NCBI RefSeq assembly: GCF_003315245.1
Contig: NZ_QNRT01000002.1
Location: 790,206-854,205 of the forward strand
From: Arenicella xantha
Lineage (GTDB): Bacteria > Pseudomonadota > Gammaproteobacteria > Arenicellales > Arenicellaceae
Reading direction: 5' to 3'
Length of the DNA stretch: 64,000 nucleotides
Below are positions 1 through 9,157 of this stretch, piece after piece; position 1 is the stretch's first letter, and every line of letters begins with the position of its first letter. The notes beneath the pieces were generated by a model. It was not told the DNA's origin, did not search any database, and worked only from the letters and a program-made list of their open reading frames with translations. A program made the position numbers and the translations under genes.

Positions 1-1
1 T

Positions 2-1225
2 TCATCGAGCACTCCCGGCACCGACCCCGCTATAGTCAACGATAATGGAATCGATATTACCGGTGTCACGATCAACTACAACCCATTTTTTGAGGTGGAA
101 GAAGTGGAAATTCCGCCGATCAACCCACCAATCGGCGACCATCCAGACGTTGAGATCATTCCCGGACTTCCTCCCGGCGAAGAACTCCCATTTGAACCGC
201 CTGTTGATCAACCTGGCGACGGCACTCCATCCGCCCCATCTGAGAACTTCATTGGCGCTCTACCGGCCATTACATTGCTCTTGCTGAACGACGATGTAGA
301 ACTGACTAACGCCGAAAAAGTCGCTAATTACTTTGGCTTGAACCCTAGTTTCGCTCCATGGGAAAACTTTGATTTAAGTGATTGGGCACTTGACGCACCT
401 AACGTGGACCCATTGGGGTTAGATCCCAATAACGACGGTGTAATAGGCGATGGATTTTCCGCGCGGACTGACGATGCGGCATTCGCTCGCGGCGAACTTT
501 TTCCCGGCTCAGAGCCTTTTTTCTTTACTGGCTCAGATGGTGCAATGGTATTTAAATCGACCGTAGGCGGCGCTAGAACATCGCAAAACACCAGTTATGT
601 TCGATCAGAGTTACGAGAAATGTTGCGCGCCGGTGACACATCGATTAGCACGCAAGGAGTCAGTGCCAACAACTGGGCTTTAGGCTACCAGCCTGAGAAC
701 CCAGATATCGGCGCGCGCGGCGGTAGGTTAACCGCAACCCTAAGTATCGACCAAGTCACTACTACCGGAGTCAGCGGCCAAGTTGGCCGAGTGATCATAG
801 GGCAAATCCACGCGGAAAATGATGAGCCGCTACGCCTCTATTATCGAAAGCTACCCGGCAATACTAAAGGTAGCATTTACGCCGTGAGTGAGATCCGTAA
901 TGGCGATGACCTACCGCACTTCAATCTCATTGGAGACTCGTCAAGTAGTGCAGTCGATCCGGTAAACGACGGAATTACGCTTGGTGAGCTATTCTCTTAT
1001 GAGATCACTAATATTGCGGGAGAAATAGAAATCATCATCCGCAGAGGTGATCGCGATGGCGAAATTATTGCTACTGAAACAATTGACCTAATTGCTGAAA
1101 ACAGCGGCTACGATGTTGTCGATGAGTGGATGTATTTCAAAGCCGGCGCTTACACGCAGGACAACACGGGCGTTAGTAATGACTTTGCGCAAGTACGCTT
1201 TTATCGTTTAGAGAATAGCCATTAG
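2..1225 (+). CDS. PL7 family alginate lyase, 5'-truncated by the window edge
   Basis: Polysaccharide lyase family 7 enzymes cleave alginate by beta-elimination, and most are exported. The C-terminal half carries the three family signatures in order: RSELREM near base 602, QIH near 803, and YFKAGAYTQ near 1132-1160. These hold the Arg, Gln/His and Tyr expected in the active site. A GTG at 95 could start the ORF, but the same frame is open from base 2 with no stop. The visible reading is therefore probably the middle and end of a longer protein. Its first ~60 residues are acidic and proline-rich, like a linker after a signal peptide or another domain lying outside the window. The downstream gene is convergent. 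The family call is strong; substrate preference (polyM or polyG) cannot be read here. Confidence 0.87.
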   Translation, partial: SSSTPGTDPAIVNDNGIDITGVTINYNPFFEVEEVEIPPINPPIGDHPDVEIIPGLPPGEELPFEPPVDQPGDGTPSAPSENFIGALPAITLLLLNDDVELTNAEKVANYFGLNPSFAPWENFDLSDWALDAPNVDPLGLDPNNDGVIGDGFSARTDDAAFARGELFPGSEPFFFTGSDGAMVFKSTVGGARTSQNTSYVRSELREMLRAGDTSISTQGVSANNWALGYQPENPDIGARGGRLTATLSIDQVTTTGVSGQVGRVIIGQIHAENDEPLRLYYRKLPGNTKGSIYAVSEIRNGDDLPHFNLIGDSSSSAVDPVNDGITLGELFSYEITNIAGEIEIIIRRGDRDGEIIATETIDLIAENSGYDVVDEWMYFKAGAYTQDNTGVSNDFAQVRFYRLENSH

Positions 1226-1292
1226 TCCGTAACGACCTGGGCGAACTAACGTAGATGTTAAATTGTCTAGCTGCTTGCCCAATTCGCTGCTT

Positions 1293-1316
1293 AGGAGCTC
1301 CTTATAAGGAGCTCCT
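1293..1316. terminator. Perfect 24-bp palindrome between convergent genes
   Basis: A perfect 24-base palindrome built from AGGAGCTCCT, a TATA centre and a second AGGAGCTCCT. It sits in the 135-bp gap between the stop codons of the convergent alginate lyase and DUF2207 genes. RNA from either strand could fold into a ten-pair stem with a four-base loop, so a bidirectional terminator is the simplest reading. Neither side has a strong U-tract, so the role is inferred. Confidence 0.5.
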
Positions 1317-1360
1317 TATAATTAGGCACACCTAAGCGGCATCTTGCTGCTACTGAACGA

Positions 1361-3283
1361 CTACCAGCCACCGCCACCACCACCGCCTCCGCCGCCTCCG
1401 GAAAAGCCACCACCAGACGAAGACGAAGAACTCGGCGGAGTCGAAGCCGCGACCACACTGCTGGCTAAACCGGCCGCGATAGCAGGTGCAAACGACCCCA
1501 TAGACGAGCCACTGCCACCGGCATACCAAGCTGAGCGCTGCGAGTGCTTATCTGAATCCCAATTCGCAGCGGCCAACACATCGGTAAACTGACCGGACCA
1601 TTCTGTTTCTAAATCAAGCGCAATGGCAAACGGCAATAGCTCTTCATAAAGCTGTGGTGTTTTTTCAGGGAGGTCTAATCGCTTCAAGCTTTCGTGCTCA
1701 GCTTTTGATAAATACAAGCGAAAACCTTCGATTTGATCTAGCGTGCCAACTGCGGCCTGTTTCGGTGCTGGCATCAGATAACTAAACAGCCCAAGCAATA
1801 CTCCAAAAACGACAAACCCCAGCGCCATCAATGTATTGGCGTAGTAAAAATTGATCGCAGCCACCGCTAAGCTAATGGTAGCGAGCGAATAACCAAACGG
1901 CCAATCTTTTCTACGCACCACCATGATTGAAATAAAGGCTACGACAATCGCAACTACCAGCATGATGCCGATTAAACTATCCTTACCAGTCAAGCCCACC
2001 GTCGCCATTAGCAACAGGCCGGCAAGACCGATTAGTCCGCCGATTACTAATGGCCATACGTGGTTCTGATGTGACTTGTCAGCAAATTCCGACATTAGAA
2101 ACACATCGTAACGTTCCTTAAGCTTCTTTAAACGACTGTCGTACACGCCATCCAAAGTGACTGAATCGCGACCATCAAATAAGCCTTTAACCAATAGCTC
2201 TTCGCTTGGCGAAAGTGGCTTACGTTCGATTCTGTTAGTCGCGTCGGACTCAGAATCAGGCTTGTCAGTAGACGTTAATCTGAACGTATCTCTTCTTGGC
2301 TTGCTAATGGTAAGCCAGCCTTTGATAGCAGCACTTAATACCCCAACCGAAAACGACGTATCATCCACTCGATTCCGAAACACTGCGCGATGCGCAGCAG
2401 CGGATAACTCTTTCACCGGCCGATACTGCGCAATGATAATTCCGCGCCTAGGGTCTCGACCAATCAAATGCCAACAGCAAAGAAACATCACTCCCATCAG
2501 CACGAGCAAACTAGCACCCCAGAACCATAACTTATTATCACTATACAAAGCCGCCAACTCAGACGCTTGCGGAATGGCAATATTTGCCGCATCGAACCGC
2601 ACTCTAATCGTCATGCCTTGGCCAGCTCTCAACTGACTGGTGGCGGCCACCTTCAAATCGCGATTATCAGCTAAAGCAAACTGCGCATCGCTAGCTGATG
2701 AACCTTGATAACCGGTATAAACTTCCTGTTGGTGAATGCTGGCGTTGTCGGGTAAAGTTACCTGTGCACTAGCCTGCTCGATTCGAAAACCCCAGCCGTT
2801 ACCAGTTACATTCCAATACAATTGCGCAATACCGTCATTGACCGCGACTTGGCGTTCAGCCGTGTAACTCAAAGTATAGGTGTGTTCACCGTGTTCCAAA
2901 TAGCGCTGCTTGCTTCCAAAGAAAATACGTATCCCGTTATTTAGCGCCTGCACATGGTACGGCTCGTGGTCACCATTGCGTAGCAAGCTATGTACCTCAA
3001 TCGGCGCTTTAGACTTAAATCCAAACTTGCCGTATTTCGGATGATCGTAGGAAGTTGGCAAATCGCGATACACACCGCGTTTTATATTTAGACCCTCGGC
3101 GTTCACGGTAATTCGTTCGACCACATTAAAGCTGCCATCCCGGTTAACCGTGATATCACTGTGAAAATCGAGAATCGCCTCGTCGGCCTGCGCCACGGAA
3201 AGCGGCAATAACAACAAAGCAATAAGCAACATCCAGTTCTTAATGCTTCTTTTGGAATGACTAACCCAGCCAAATCGACTCAT
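1361..3283 (-). CDS. DUF2207 domain membrane protein with glycine-rich tail
   Basis: The 640-residue protein starts with a Sec signal (hydrophobic core near residues 17-32, then AQA/DE). An extracytoplasmic DUF2207 domain follows, containing the GVYRDLP motif. One membrane segment lies near residue 245 and a cluster of hydrophobic helices near 420-520. The cytoplasmic tail ends in a run of about a dozen glycines and a terminal Trp, a common ending in this family. The molecular function of DUF2207 proteins is not established. The gene lies 12 bp downstream of a LemA gene, a pairing seen in many bacteria, so the two are probably co-transcribed. An AGGAGGA ribosome site overlapping the lemA end fixes the ATG at 3283. 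Confidence 0.9.
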   Translation of the reverse strand: MSRFGWVSHSKRSIKNWMLLIALLLLPLSVAQADEAILDFHSDITVNRDGSFNVVERITVNAEGLNIKRGVYRDLPTSYDHPKYGKFGFKSKAPIEVHSLLRNGDHEPYHVQALNNGIRIFFGSKQRYLEHGEHTYTLSYTAERQVAVNDGIAQLYWNVTGNGWGFRIEQASAQVTLPDNASIHQQEVYTGYQGSSASDAQFALADNRDLKVAATSQLRAGQGMTIRVRFDAANIAIPQASELAALYSDNKLWFWGASLLVLMGVMFLCCWHLIGRDPRRGIIIAQYRPVKELSAAAHRAVFRNRVDDTSFSVGVLSAAIKGWLTISKPRRDTFRLTSTDKPDSESDATNRIERKPLSPSEELLVKGLFDGRDSVTLDGVYDSRLKKLKERYDVFLMSEFADKSHQNHVWPLVIGGLIGLAGLLLMATVGLTGKDSLIGIMLVVAIVVAFISIMVVRRKDWPFGYSLATISLAVAAINFYYANTLMALGFVVFGVLLGLFSYLMPAPKQAAVGTLDQIEGFRLYLSKAEHESLKRLDLPEKTPQLYEELLPFAIALDLETEWSGQFTDVLAAANWDSDKHSQRSAWYAGGSGSSMGSFAPAIAAGLASSVVAASTPPSSSSSSGGGFSGGGGGGGGGGGW

Positions 3284-3295
3284 ATAAAATCCTCC

Positions 3296-3841
3296 TTAAG
3301 ATAGTTTGATCAACGGCGTCGCTCGCATCGCTGGTAACTCTAGCTCGAAAAACTTACGGCTCTCAAACGAGAACTGCCGAGCAATCAAATTTGATGGAAA
3401 CGACTCAACTAACACATTTAGATCACGCACTGCGCCGTTGTAATAACGCCGCGCGCTCTCAATGTCCCCCTCTACCGCAACCAAGTTGTCCTGCAGGCGC
3501 TGAAAATTCTGATCGGCCTTAATCTCGGGGTAATCCTCAGCCAGCACCACAATTTGATTTAATTGCTTGCCAAATGACTGCTCACGCTGCTCGGTCTTTT
3601 GCGTATCGTCACTAATGTTTGGCGCACGCAGTTCGGTGGTCCTAACCAATAAATCGGTTTCATGCTTGGCATACGACTTGACTACATTAGCCAACAACGG
3701 AATAAGATCATGCCGCTTGGTAAGCTGAACTCCAATGCCACTCCATGCATCTAACGCATAGTTTCTAGCGCGCACCAAACGGTTGTACATCCATGTAATA
3801 AAACAAACTAAAACAACTACAAACCCCAACGCTATTTCCAT
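3296..3841 (-). CDS. LemA family protein
   Basis: This 181-residue protein has one N-terminal membrane segment (residues 2-20) followed by helical sequence. The family signature YNRLVRARNYALDAWSGIGVQL is split over residues 19-40, with KRHDLIPLLANVVKSY after it. LemA proteins have an N-out membrane anchor and a four-helix cytoplasmic or periplasmic domain; their biochemical role is unclear. Length and pattern match the family. The ATG at 3841 is preceded by GAGGG. It is the first gene of a two-gene unit with the DUF2207 protein, so both products may act in the same envelope process. Confidence 0.92.
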   Translation of the reverse strand: MEIALGFVVVLVCFITWMYNRLVRARNYALDAWSGIGVQLTKRHDLIPLLANVVKSYAKHETDLLVRTTELRAPNISDDTQKTEQREQSFGKQLNQIVVLAEDYPEIKADQNFQRLQDNLVAVEGDIESARRYYNGAVRDLNVLVESFPSNLIARQFSFESRKFFELELPAMRATPLIKLS

Positions 3842-3875
3842 TTACCCTCAGCAGTTTCAGTAACTTGTAACCTTG

Positions 3876-3903
3876 TATATAGGGGCATAATACATATTTT
3901 CAA
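3876..3903 (-). promoter_or_regulatory. Possible sigma-70 promoter of lemA
   Basis: On the minus strand TTGAAA (3898-3903) is followed after 16 bases by TATATA (3876-3881), about 35 bp before the lemA start codon. This resembles a vegetative promoter. It was picked by eye and has not been scored against background. Confidence 0.35.
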
Positions 3904-4119
3904 TTGAACAAGTAACCAGCGAGCGCCGACGCATAGTATGGGTTCATAACGAGGATACTTTCGACTTTAGCCCCAAGCCCGACCAAAAACAGCCAGCAAG
4001 TTTTGTATGAGTGCCAAACTGTCAGCCAATTCCGCTTCGACTCTAAACGTGGTTAGCCTTGCTTTGTTTCGGTATGCTAGCGCAATAATCGCACAGCGCT
4101 CTGCCGGTAAAAAAACAAT

Positions 4120-5049
4120 ATGCATAAACCATACTCAACTAGAATTTGGCTAGGACTCATCTGGATAGCTTTGTTATCGGGATGTGTTTCAAGCGGTCAA
4201 AAACTCAATCGATCAGTCGTAACACCGGTCAGAGTCATTAACTCAAATTCTTTTTCTGACATTGCTTCCGAGATTGCCAGCACCAACCAGAATCACCGAA
4301 CCGATCGAGTACTGGTGGTACTCGATATTGACAATACGATACTGACTAGCAACATAGATCTCGGCAGTGACATTTGGTATCAGTGGCAAAGAAGCAGCCT
4401 GGAAATCATTCCTACCGAGACTCAAAAAGTCGACTGTTTGTTCGAAGATGCAATCGGCTTGCTGTATGAACTTAACCCATTAGTACTAACCGAAGACAAC
4501 ATACCTAACATAATTTCTACGTGGCAAAACAATGGCAACTATGTCATCGCATTAACGTCTCGAAGTCCAAGATATCGGGCGGCGACCGAGAGAGAGCTTC
4601 TCAACAAAGGTATTGATCTTTCAAAAACGGCGATAACCGAGCATGGAAAAACAACCGTCGTTTATAGAGAACAGCTTCAGCGCGAAATCAGTTACATGAA
4701 CGGAATTATGATGACTTCCGGAATGGATAAAGGAAAAATGCTCAAGCATCTCATTTCAAAAGTGTCAAAACTATCGAATGAATCGCCAATGTTTGATGCA
4801 ATTACCTTTGTCGATGATTCACTGATTAATATTCAGAATATGCATCAGGCGTACGAAAATACTAGCGGCGTTGAGTTGACCGCTATTCATTACACACACG
4901 TCGAAGAACAAAGAAAACAAAATTTTGGCGCGGTACTCACGCAAGAGCAAGCAAACAAAATGGATGAGGATTGGAAGTCGCTGACAACCTTTCTAAATCA
5001 GTTATTTCCACGCAGACAGGTTGGAGCTACTTGTATCGCTAACGAGTGA
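4120..5049 (+). CDS. DUF2608 / HAD-like lipoprotein
   Basis: A 309-residue predicted lipoprotein: the hydrophobic signal ends in LLSGC, with the lipidated Cys at 22. The rest has a HAD-type phosphohydrolase layout. DIDNT at residues 69-73 is motif I with both aspartates, LTSRS is motif II, MDKGKM supplies the motif III Lys, and FVDDS is the acidic motif IV. This matches the DUF2608 family, whose substrates are not known. All HAD catalytic positions appear intact, so an active phosphatase at the envelope is plausible. No neighbour on either side is within operon distance on the same strand. Confidence 0.8.
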   Translation: MHKPYSTRIWLGLIWIALLSGCVSSGQKLNRSVVTPVRVINSNSFSDIASEIASTNQNHRTDRVLVVLDIDNTILTSNIDLGSDIWYQWQRSSLEIIPTETQKVDCLFEDAIGLLYELNPLVLTEDNIPNIISTWQNNGNYVIALTSRSPRYRAATERELLNKGIDLSKTAITEHGKTTVVYREQLQREISYMNGIMMTSGMDKGKMLKHLISKVSKLSNESPMFDAITFVDDSLINIQNMHQAYENTSGVELTAIHYTHVEEQRKQNFGAVLTQEQANKMDEDWKSLTTFLNQLFPRRQVGATCIANE

Positions 5050-5184
5050 GAATTCAAAGCAACTACAACTACTTCACAACAATACAAGACGACTGATACA
5101 TAGGAGTGACGCGCATGAAAAACGACATTTTTTATGTGCATCCATAATCGTGCTCTGCAACATGCCGCGCTAATTGGGAATAAG

Positions 5185-7011
5185 TTAGAGACAGAAGGTA
5201 ACCAGCTTGGCGTTGGCCGTGGGCACGACAAAGCATGCATCGTCTTCGATAAAATATTCCACCGAGCCGATGTCGCAATGGCTGTCTTGCCGGTTGTTGG
5301 GTCCGCGTTGATCAGCGCCAGAAAAGTAAAGGTCACAGATAAACGCGTCTCCATTATCTATAGCAATACTACCTATGGGGAGCGCATGAGTTCGGGTAGG
5401 GCCACCGTTGTTACTAAGCGGCGATATTATTTGGTTAAGTATCTGCGGATTATTGCCATCGCTCGTCGCGAAGATATTGTCACCCGTAATCGGCACTCCT
5501 GAAAATGACTCTGCGGTAGTAAATTTAGCGCGGCCTAAGACATTGTGACCTACCTCCAGCGTAAAAATAGAACCACCATCTAAACGTATTTCCGAGCTCG
5601 AAAATTCAGAACGATTACCAGCCACAATGGTGTTGCTAAGCGAAACAAAAGAGTCGCTACCATTTGCGGAAATGCCACCGGCTCCAAACACACTGGTATT
5701 TTCACTTAGGGTGCTGCCATAGGAGATAATCTCACTTTCATTAATTTGGTGAACACCTCCGCCCAAATTCGCAGCACTATTATTTGAGATCGTTGAATTC
5801 AGTATATCGATTATAGTTTCTCCATTGCCTGCTTGCGGAGCATTCAAAATGCCCCCTCCATCATGGCCGCTAACGTTATTAGCTATGGTTGACCCATGCA
5901 GAGTAATCTGGCTATTAGCACTGGCGAACGACGAACTGCGCATAGTAATGTAGATGCCGCCGCCACCAATTGCGGTCGAGACTTCGCCAAGCGCCTGAGC
6001 CCTATTACTTGAAATTGAAGAATCTTGTACGCTAACATCACTGGCAATCGTATAAATACCACCACCGCTACCGGTTGCTGTATTAAGGCTAATCTGAGAA
6101 CGGACAATACTGAGAGAAGATGAGCTTACTTCTAGGCCACCGCCTCTACCGCCAAAAAAGCTACCATCATCGCTAATACCCGCAAGATAGTTGTTGCTAA
6201 CGCTAGAATTCGAAATCGACGCAGATGTCCCACTCAAACTCAATCCGCCCCCGCTAGTCTTCGCTGAATTACCTGAAATGGTAGCCCCAGTGATTGTCGC
6301 CGTGTCTGACCCAACAAAAATACCACCGGCGTCATACATGGTTGCTGTATTGGAGGTGACCTGCGAATCTGAAATAATTAAGTGATCACTCCGATCAGAG
6401 ATACCGCCGCCCGAGACGGCCGTATTATTATGAATCTGAGAATCATTGATTGTCAGTAAATCCGCGCGTGCCGCGATAGCCCCTCCGCTACCATACACTG
6501 CAGTATTACCGTACAAAACAGTGTTCTGCAGTATTAAGTTTCCTCTATTAACGTAGATCGCACCACCATCATCATAGTCCTTAGGTAACCCACCATCCGA
6601 ACCATCACCACCGGTAAGCGTTAGATGACTCAACGTAACCTTAGCATCAACAATATTGAAAATACGAGAAGTGTTAGCGGCGTCTATCGTTACATCATTA
6701 GCGGACGGATTGATGTATACATCATCAGTTATCGTGAGTTCGCCATTTGCCAACTTAACGCTACTCACCGAAAATTCGATCGTATCGACACCGGCCGCAG
6801 AACCAACACCACACCCATTATCAAGATTCATATTCGCATTCGCGGTTTGAACCGCCTCTCGGAGTGTGCAGCCAGCAGCACTATCGACGTCACTGTTAAC
6901 CACGAATATTGCTGCATGCCCAGTCGACGCTGCAAATGGAATAGCCAATGCCAAAAGCGTCTTTTTAAAGCGTCTAATATTTCTTGTATTACCGTGTTTA
7001 TCTAGATTCAT
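5185..7011 (-). CDS. Secreted right-handed beta-helix protein with CSLREA-type N-terminal motif
   Basis: The 608-residue protein begins with a basic region and a Sec signal ending near AHA (residues 31-33). A CTLREAVQTAN motif at residues 48-58 matches the CSLREA domain found at the start of many exported repeat proteins. The body is a long series of irregular repeats rich in GGGI, NS and SNN (for example SGGGISD, GGGLSLSG, GGGIYI, GGGVHQ), typical of a parallel beta-helix. A choice-of-anchor-like ending with two cysteines follows. Such proteins bind or cleave polysaccharides or mediate surface contact. No catalytic triad of a known lyase family is evident, so the function stays open. Confidence 0.82.
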   Translation of the reverse strand: MNLDKHGNTRNIRRFKKTLLALAIPFAASTGHAAIFVVNSDVDSAAGCTLREAVQTANANMNLDNGCGVGSAAGVDTIEFSVSSVKLANGELTITDDVYINPSANDVTIDAANTSRIFNIVDAKVTLSHLTLTGGDGSDGGLPKDYDDGGAIYVNRGNLILQNTVLYGNTAVYGSGGAIAARADLLTINDSQIHNNTAVSGGGISDRSDHLIISDSQVTSNTATMYDAGGIFVGSDTATITGATISGNSAKTSGGGLSLSGTSASISNSSVSNNYLAGISDDGSFFGGRGGGLEVSSSSLSIVRSQISLNTATGSGGGIYTIASDVSVQDSSISSNRAQALGEVSTAIGGGGIYITMRSSSFASANSQITLHGSTIANNVSGHDGGGILNAPQAGNGETIIDILNSTISNNSAANLGGGVHQINESEIISYGSTLSENTSVFGAGGISANGSDSFVSLSNTIVAGNRSEFSSSEIRLDGGSIFTLEVGHNVLGRAKFTTAESFSGVPITGDNIFATSDGNNPQILNQIISPLSNNGGPTRTHALPIGSIAIDNGDAFICDLYFSGADQRGPNNRQDSHCDIGSVEYFIEDDACFVVPTANAKLVTFCL

Positions 7012-7490
7012 GTATTACGCCTTCGGTTAACTGATAGTCACGAGCGTTGCCAACTTCAACTGATTCGACTCAGAGAAGCACTTCAGTCAACGAACGTCAT
7101 TCATGCTAGCTGTATTGGGTATCGAATAGCTTGATGCCGATGATAGTTTAGAGCTGACTGCGTGAACTCTATCTCGGTGAATAACGCTCAAATCAGCATA
7201 GAAACTCCAGTGTAGCAGCGAGCACAGAAGTAAGTAAAAGGGCCAAATGGCCACTTAAGAGCGAAACAAGCTGGTCGAGTGCGGCGAGTCTGATGCCCAT
7301 TTATATACCCTAGACTTCAGCGGCATGGATAACAATGCGTTGTGTTCGCCCGTGAAAATAACGTTGCTCACTGACGGATTCAACAACTCAAAAAACAACG
7401 CCCCTCCGAAAGTTGAATCCAAAACCGCAAATCTCGTATCTAAGTTAATAACAGGACTACTTAACTTTAACGCAAAGAGAGGGCAATTCC
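7012..7490. other. 479-bp intergenic region with a dyad before the next gene
   Basis: Divergent spacer between the beta-helix gene (minus) and a membrane protein gene (plus). I find no convincing gene or RNA. The only structure noted is an inverted repeat, AAGTTAA at 7442-7448 and TTAACTT at 7461-7467, ending 23 bp before the start codon at 7491. It could be an operator or chance. Confidence 0.4.
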
Positions 7491-7844
7491 ATGAGCGCAC
7501 TAGCAACAACTACTTCTACCACTACCAGCAGCAGCGAGTATAAAGGCCATGCTTTGGTTGCCTATATTCTACTAGCGATCGGATTGTTTACGGCCATTCC
7601 ACTCTTGTTTGGCGCAGTGTGGGCGATGATCCAAAAGAAAGGTGCCTACGGCACGATTTACCACAGTCATTTAGTTAACACCACACGGGTATTTTGGTGG
7701 AGTTTATTCTGGACCATCATCGGCGCCTTGTTAGCCGTGGTTGGCATCGGCTATCTAATCTGGTGTGTCACTTGGCTTTGGGTACTTTACCGAGTTGTTA
7801 ATGGCTTGGTGAAAGTAATGTCCGACGAGCCCTACCCCGTTTAG
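7491..7844 (+). CDS. Small DUF4870-like membrane protein
   Basis: This 117-residue protein has a Ser/Thr-rich cytoplasmic N-terminus, then hydrophobic segments near residues 22-44, 66-84 and 86-103. It ends with a WVLYRVVNGLVKVMSDEP-type tail. The layout resembles small DUF4870-like inner-membrane proteins of proteobacteria, whose function is unknown. GAGAGGG 9-14 bases before ATG supports the start. It is followed by a nested hairpin region, suggesting a single-gene transcript. Confidence 0.65.
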   Translation: MSALATTTSTTTSSSEYKGHALVAYILLAIGLFTAIPLLFGAVWAMIQKKGAYGTIYHSHLVNTTRVFWWSLFWTIIGALLAVVGIGYLIWCVTWLWVLYRVVNGLVKVMSDEPYPV

Positions 7845-7864
7845 TTCACTTAGTTCCATTGCGA

Positions 7865-7918
7865 CCGGCTGGTCATATCAATCTAAGGGTTGGTAAATAA
7901 ACCCGGATACCCAGCCGG
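7865..7918 (+). terminator. Nested hairpins after the DUF4870-like gene
   Basis: CCGGCTGG (7865-7872) pairs perfectly with CCAGCCGG (7911-7918). Inside the loop GGGTT (7887-7891) pairs with AACCC (7900-7904). The structure begins about 20 bp after the stop codon at 7844. A short T-rich stretch (CATTTTG) follows, so it may act as a terminator. Confidence 0.45.
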
Positions 7919-8012
7919 CCCGCATTTTGACAACTCGCTATACAGTCTTAACGCTAGTCAGCTCAATCGTCCGGCCTCTTGTTTCACAAAAAACGATAAA
8001 GCAAACAATTTT

Positions 8013-8041
8013 TGTAACCTTTCCTCCGCTCGAACGTATTA
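8013..8041 (+). promoter_or_regulatory. Candidate ECF-type promoter of the sigma factor operon
   Basis: TGTAACC at 8013-8019 and CGTATTA at 8035-8041 have the spacing and the AAC / CGT cores seen in many autoregulated ECF sigma promoters. The pair lies about 45 bp before the sigma factor start codon. This is a by-eye match; the ECF subgroup and its exact consensus are not determined. Confidence 0.45.
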
Positions 8042-8084
8042 CTAACTGAACGGCAACAAAAACACTCATCGGACCACATTCTCA

Positions 8085-8597
8085 ATGAAACGCTTGTTTC
8101 TAACAATGGTTGATCAGCACCAGCAATTAGTCTATTCGCAGGCGATGTTTATCTTGGCGAATAAAGCCGACGCTGAAGATGCCACGCAGGAAACTTATGA
8201 GCGCTTTTGGGCGGCACTAAATAAACCACGCCCAGGCAAAGAATTTACTTCCGAGTCAGCCAAAGCATGGTTACTGCACGTGGTACGTAATCTCTGCATC
8301 GACAAATTACGTCGACGCAAACCAACAACGACCCAAGAGCTTGATGAGTTTGAAAACCAAAGTTCACACAGCAAGCCGGTTACTGAGCTCATGAGCAAGC
8401 AAATGAATTCATGGCTAGGTCGAGCCATCAAAAAATTAAAAGAGCCGTATCGCTCACTAATCATCCTAGCTGACTTACAACAACGCTCAATTAAAGACGT
8501 GGCCCGAACCCTTAACCTCAATGAAAACCAAGCCAAAGTTTACATACACCGTGGCCGCAGGCAATTGCGTGGCTTTTTGCAAGGCATCGAACTATGA
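8085..8597 (+). CDS. ECF-family RNA polymerase sigma factor
   Basis: A 170-residue sigma-70 family protein with only regions 2 and 4, typical of extracytoplasmic function sigma factors. Region 2 shows DAEDATQETYERFW (near residues 28-41) and the WLLHVVRNLCIDKLRRRK segment that contacts the -10 element. Region 4 shows the LPEPYR-like LKEPYRSLIILADLQQRSIKDVARTL helix-turn-helix, split over residues 121-147. Its TGA overlaps the ATG of the next gene (ATGA), so the two are translationally coupled, as expected for a sigma/anti-sigma pair. It probably controls its own operon through the promoter-like site upstream. Confidence 0.9.
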   Translation: MKRLFLTMVDQHQQLVYSQAMFILANKADAEDATQETYERFWAALNKPRPGKEFTSESAKAWLLHVVRNLCIDKLRRRKPTTTQELDEFENQSSHSKPVTELMSKQMNSWLGRAIKKLKEPYRSLIILADLQQRSIKDVARTLNLNENQAKVYIHRGRRQLRGFLQGIEL

Positions 8598-9124
8598 AAC
8601 ATCAGGAAACAGATTATTTAGACACGTTATTCACTGCTCGCGCTGATGCCACCCAAACGTCGGAGGAAGGGTTCCCTCTGATTGAGGTGCCAGACGGTCT
8701 GAGCGACAAACTTTATGCCATTGCTGACGCAGCACCAATGGAAACATATCGGGCAAACAGCAGAAGTTTTAAACCCAGCTTGTTGGTGAGCTGGCCCACG
8801 CTAGGCAGCATCGCCGCAACCTTGATGATTAGCATGCTGGGATTTCAGTTTTATCAACAACAACAGACACTAAAGCACCTTGAGCAAGCTCAGGCTGATT
8901 TAGCCACAGCCCTACACTACTTAGGCGAGGCCAACCGGATTGCCCGAGCTCAGGTGCTTGATTCTCTGAATGACACTATAACCAAGGAAGCCAGCACCAA
9001 GACTAGACAAATGGAGAGAGCTCAGCCCTGGGTAGAACCCGCGTTGAGCACCGAAACCAACACCCTCACGCCCTATTTGGAAGCGCGTGAGCCTAAAGCA
9101 TTGACACCCAACCGCAGCTTGTAA
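8594..9124 (+). CDS. Putative membrane anti-sigma factor
   Basis: This 176-residue protein is coupled to the sigma gene by an ATGA overlap. It has an acidic N-terminal cytoplasmic part of about 65 residues, one membrane segment near residues 66-86, and an extracytoplasmic Gln-rich coiled region. That is the topology of anti-sigma factors. The zinc-binding HxxxCxxC motif of ZAS-type anti-sigmas is absent, so the family cannot be named. The assignment rests on position and topology and could be wrong. Confidence 0.55.
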   Translation: MKHQETDYLDTLFTARADATQTSEEGFPLIEVPDGLSDKLYAIADAAPMETYRANSRSFKPSLLVSWPTLGSIAATLMISMLGFQFYQQQQTLKHLEQAQADLATALHYLGEANRIARAQVLDSLNDTITKEASTKTRQMERAQPWVEPALSTETNTLTPYLEAREPKALTPNRSL

Positions 9125-9157
9125 GCGGCACGATTAACTTTAATTAGAGAGGACATT

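Noticed and set aside
1344..1592. Plus-strand proline-rich ORF opposite the DUF2207 gene
   Set aside because: It is the reverse of the glycine-codon run and neighbouring coding sequence.
5134..5502. Plus-strand ORF opposite the end of the beta-helix gene
   Set aside because: Antisense shadow of a well-supported secreted protein.
7255..7509. 84-residue minus-strand ORF in the 7.0-7.5 kb gap
   Set aside because: No ribosome site or family features, and it runs into the start of the membrane protein gene.
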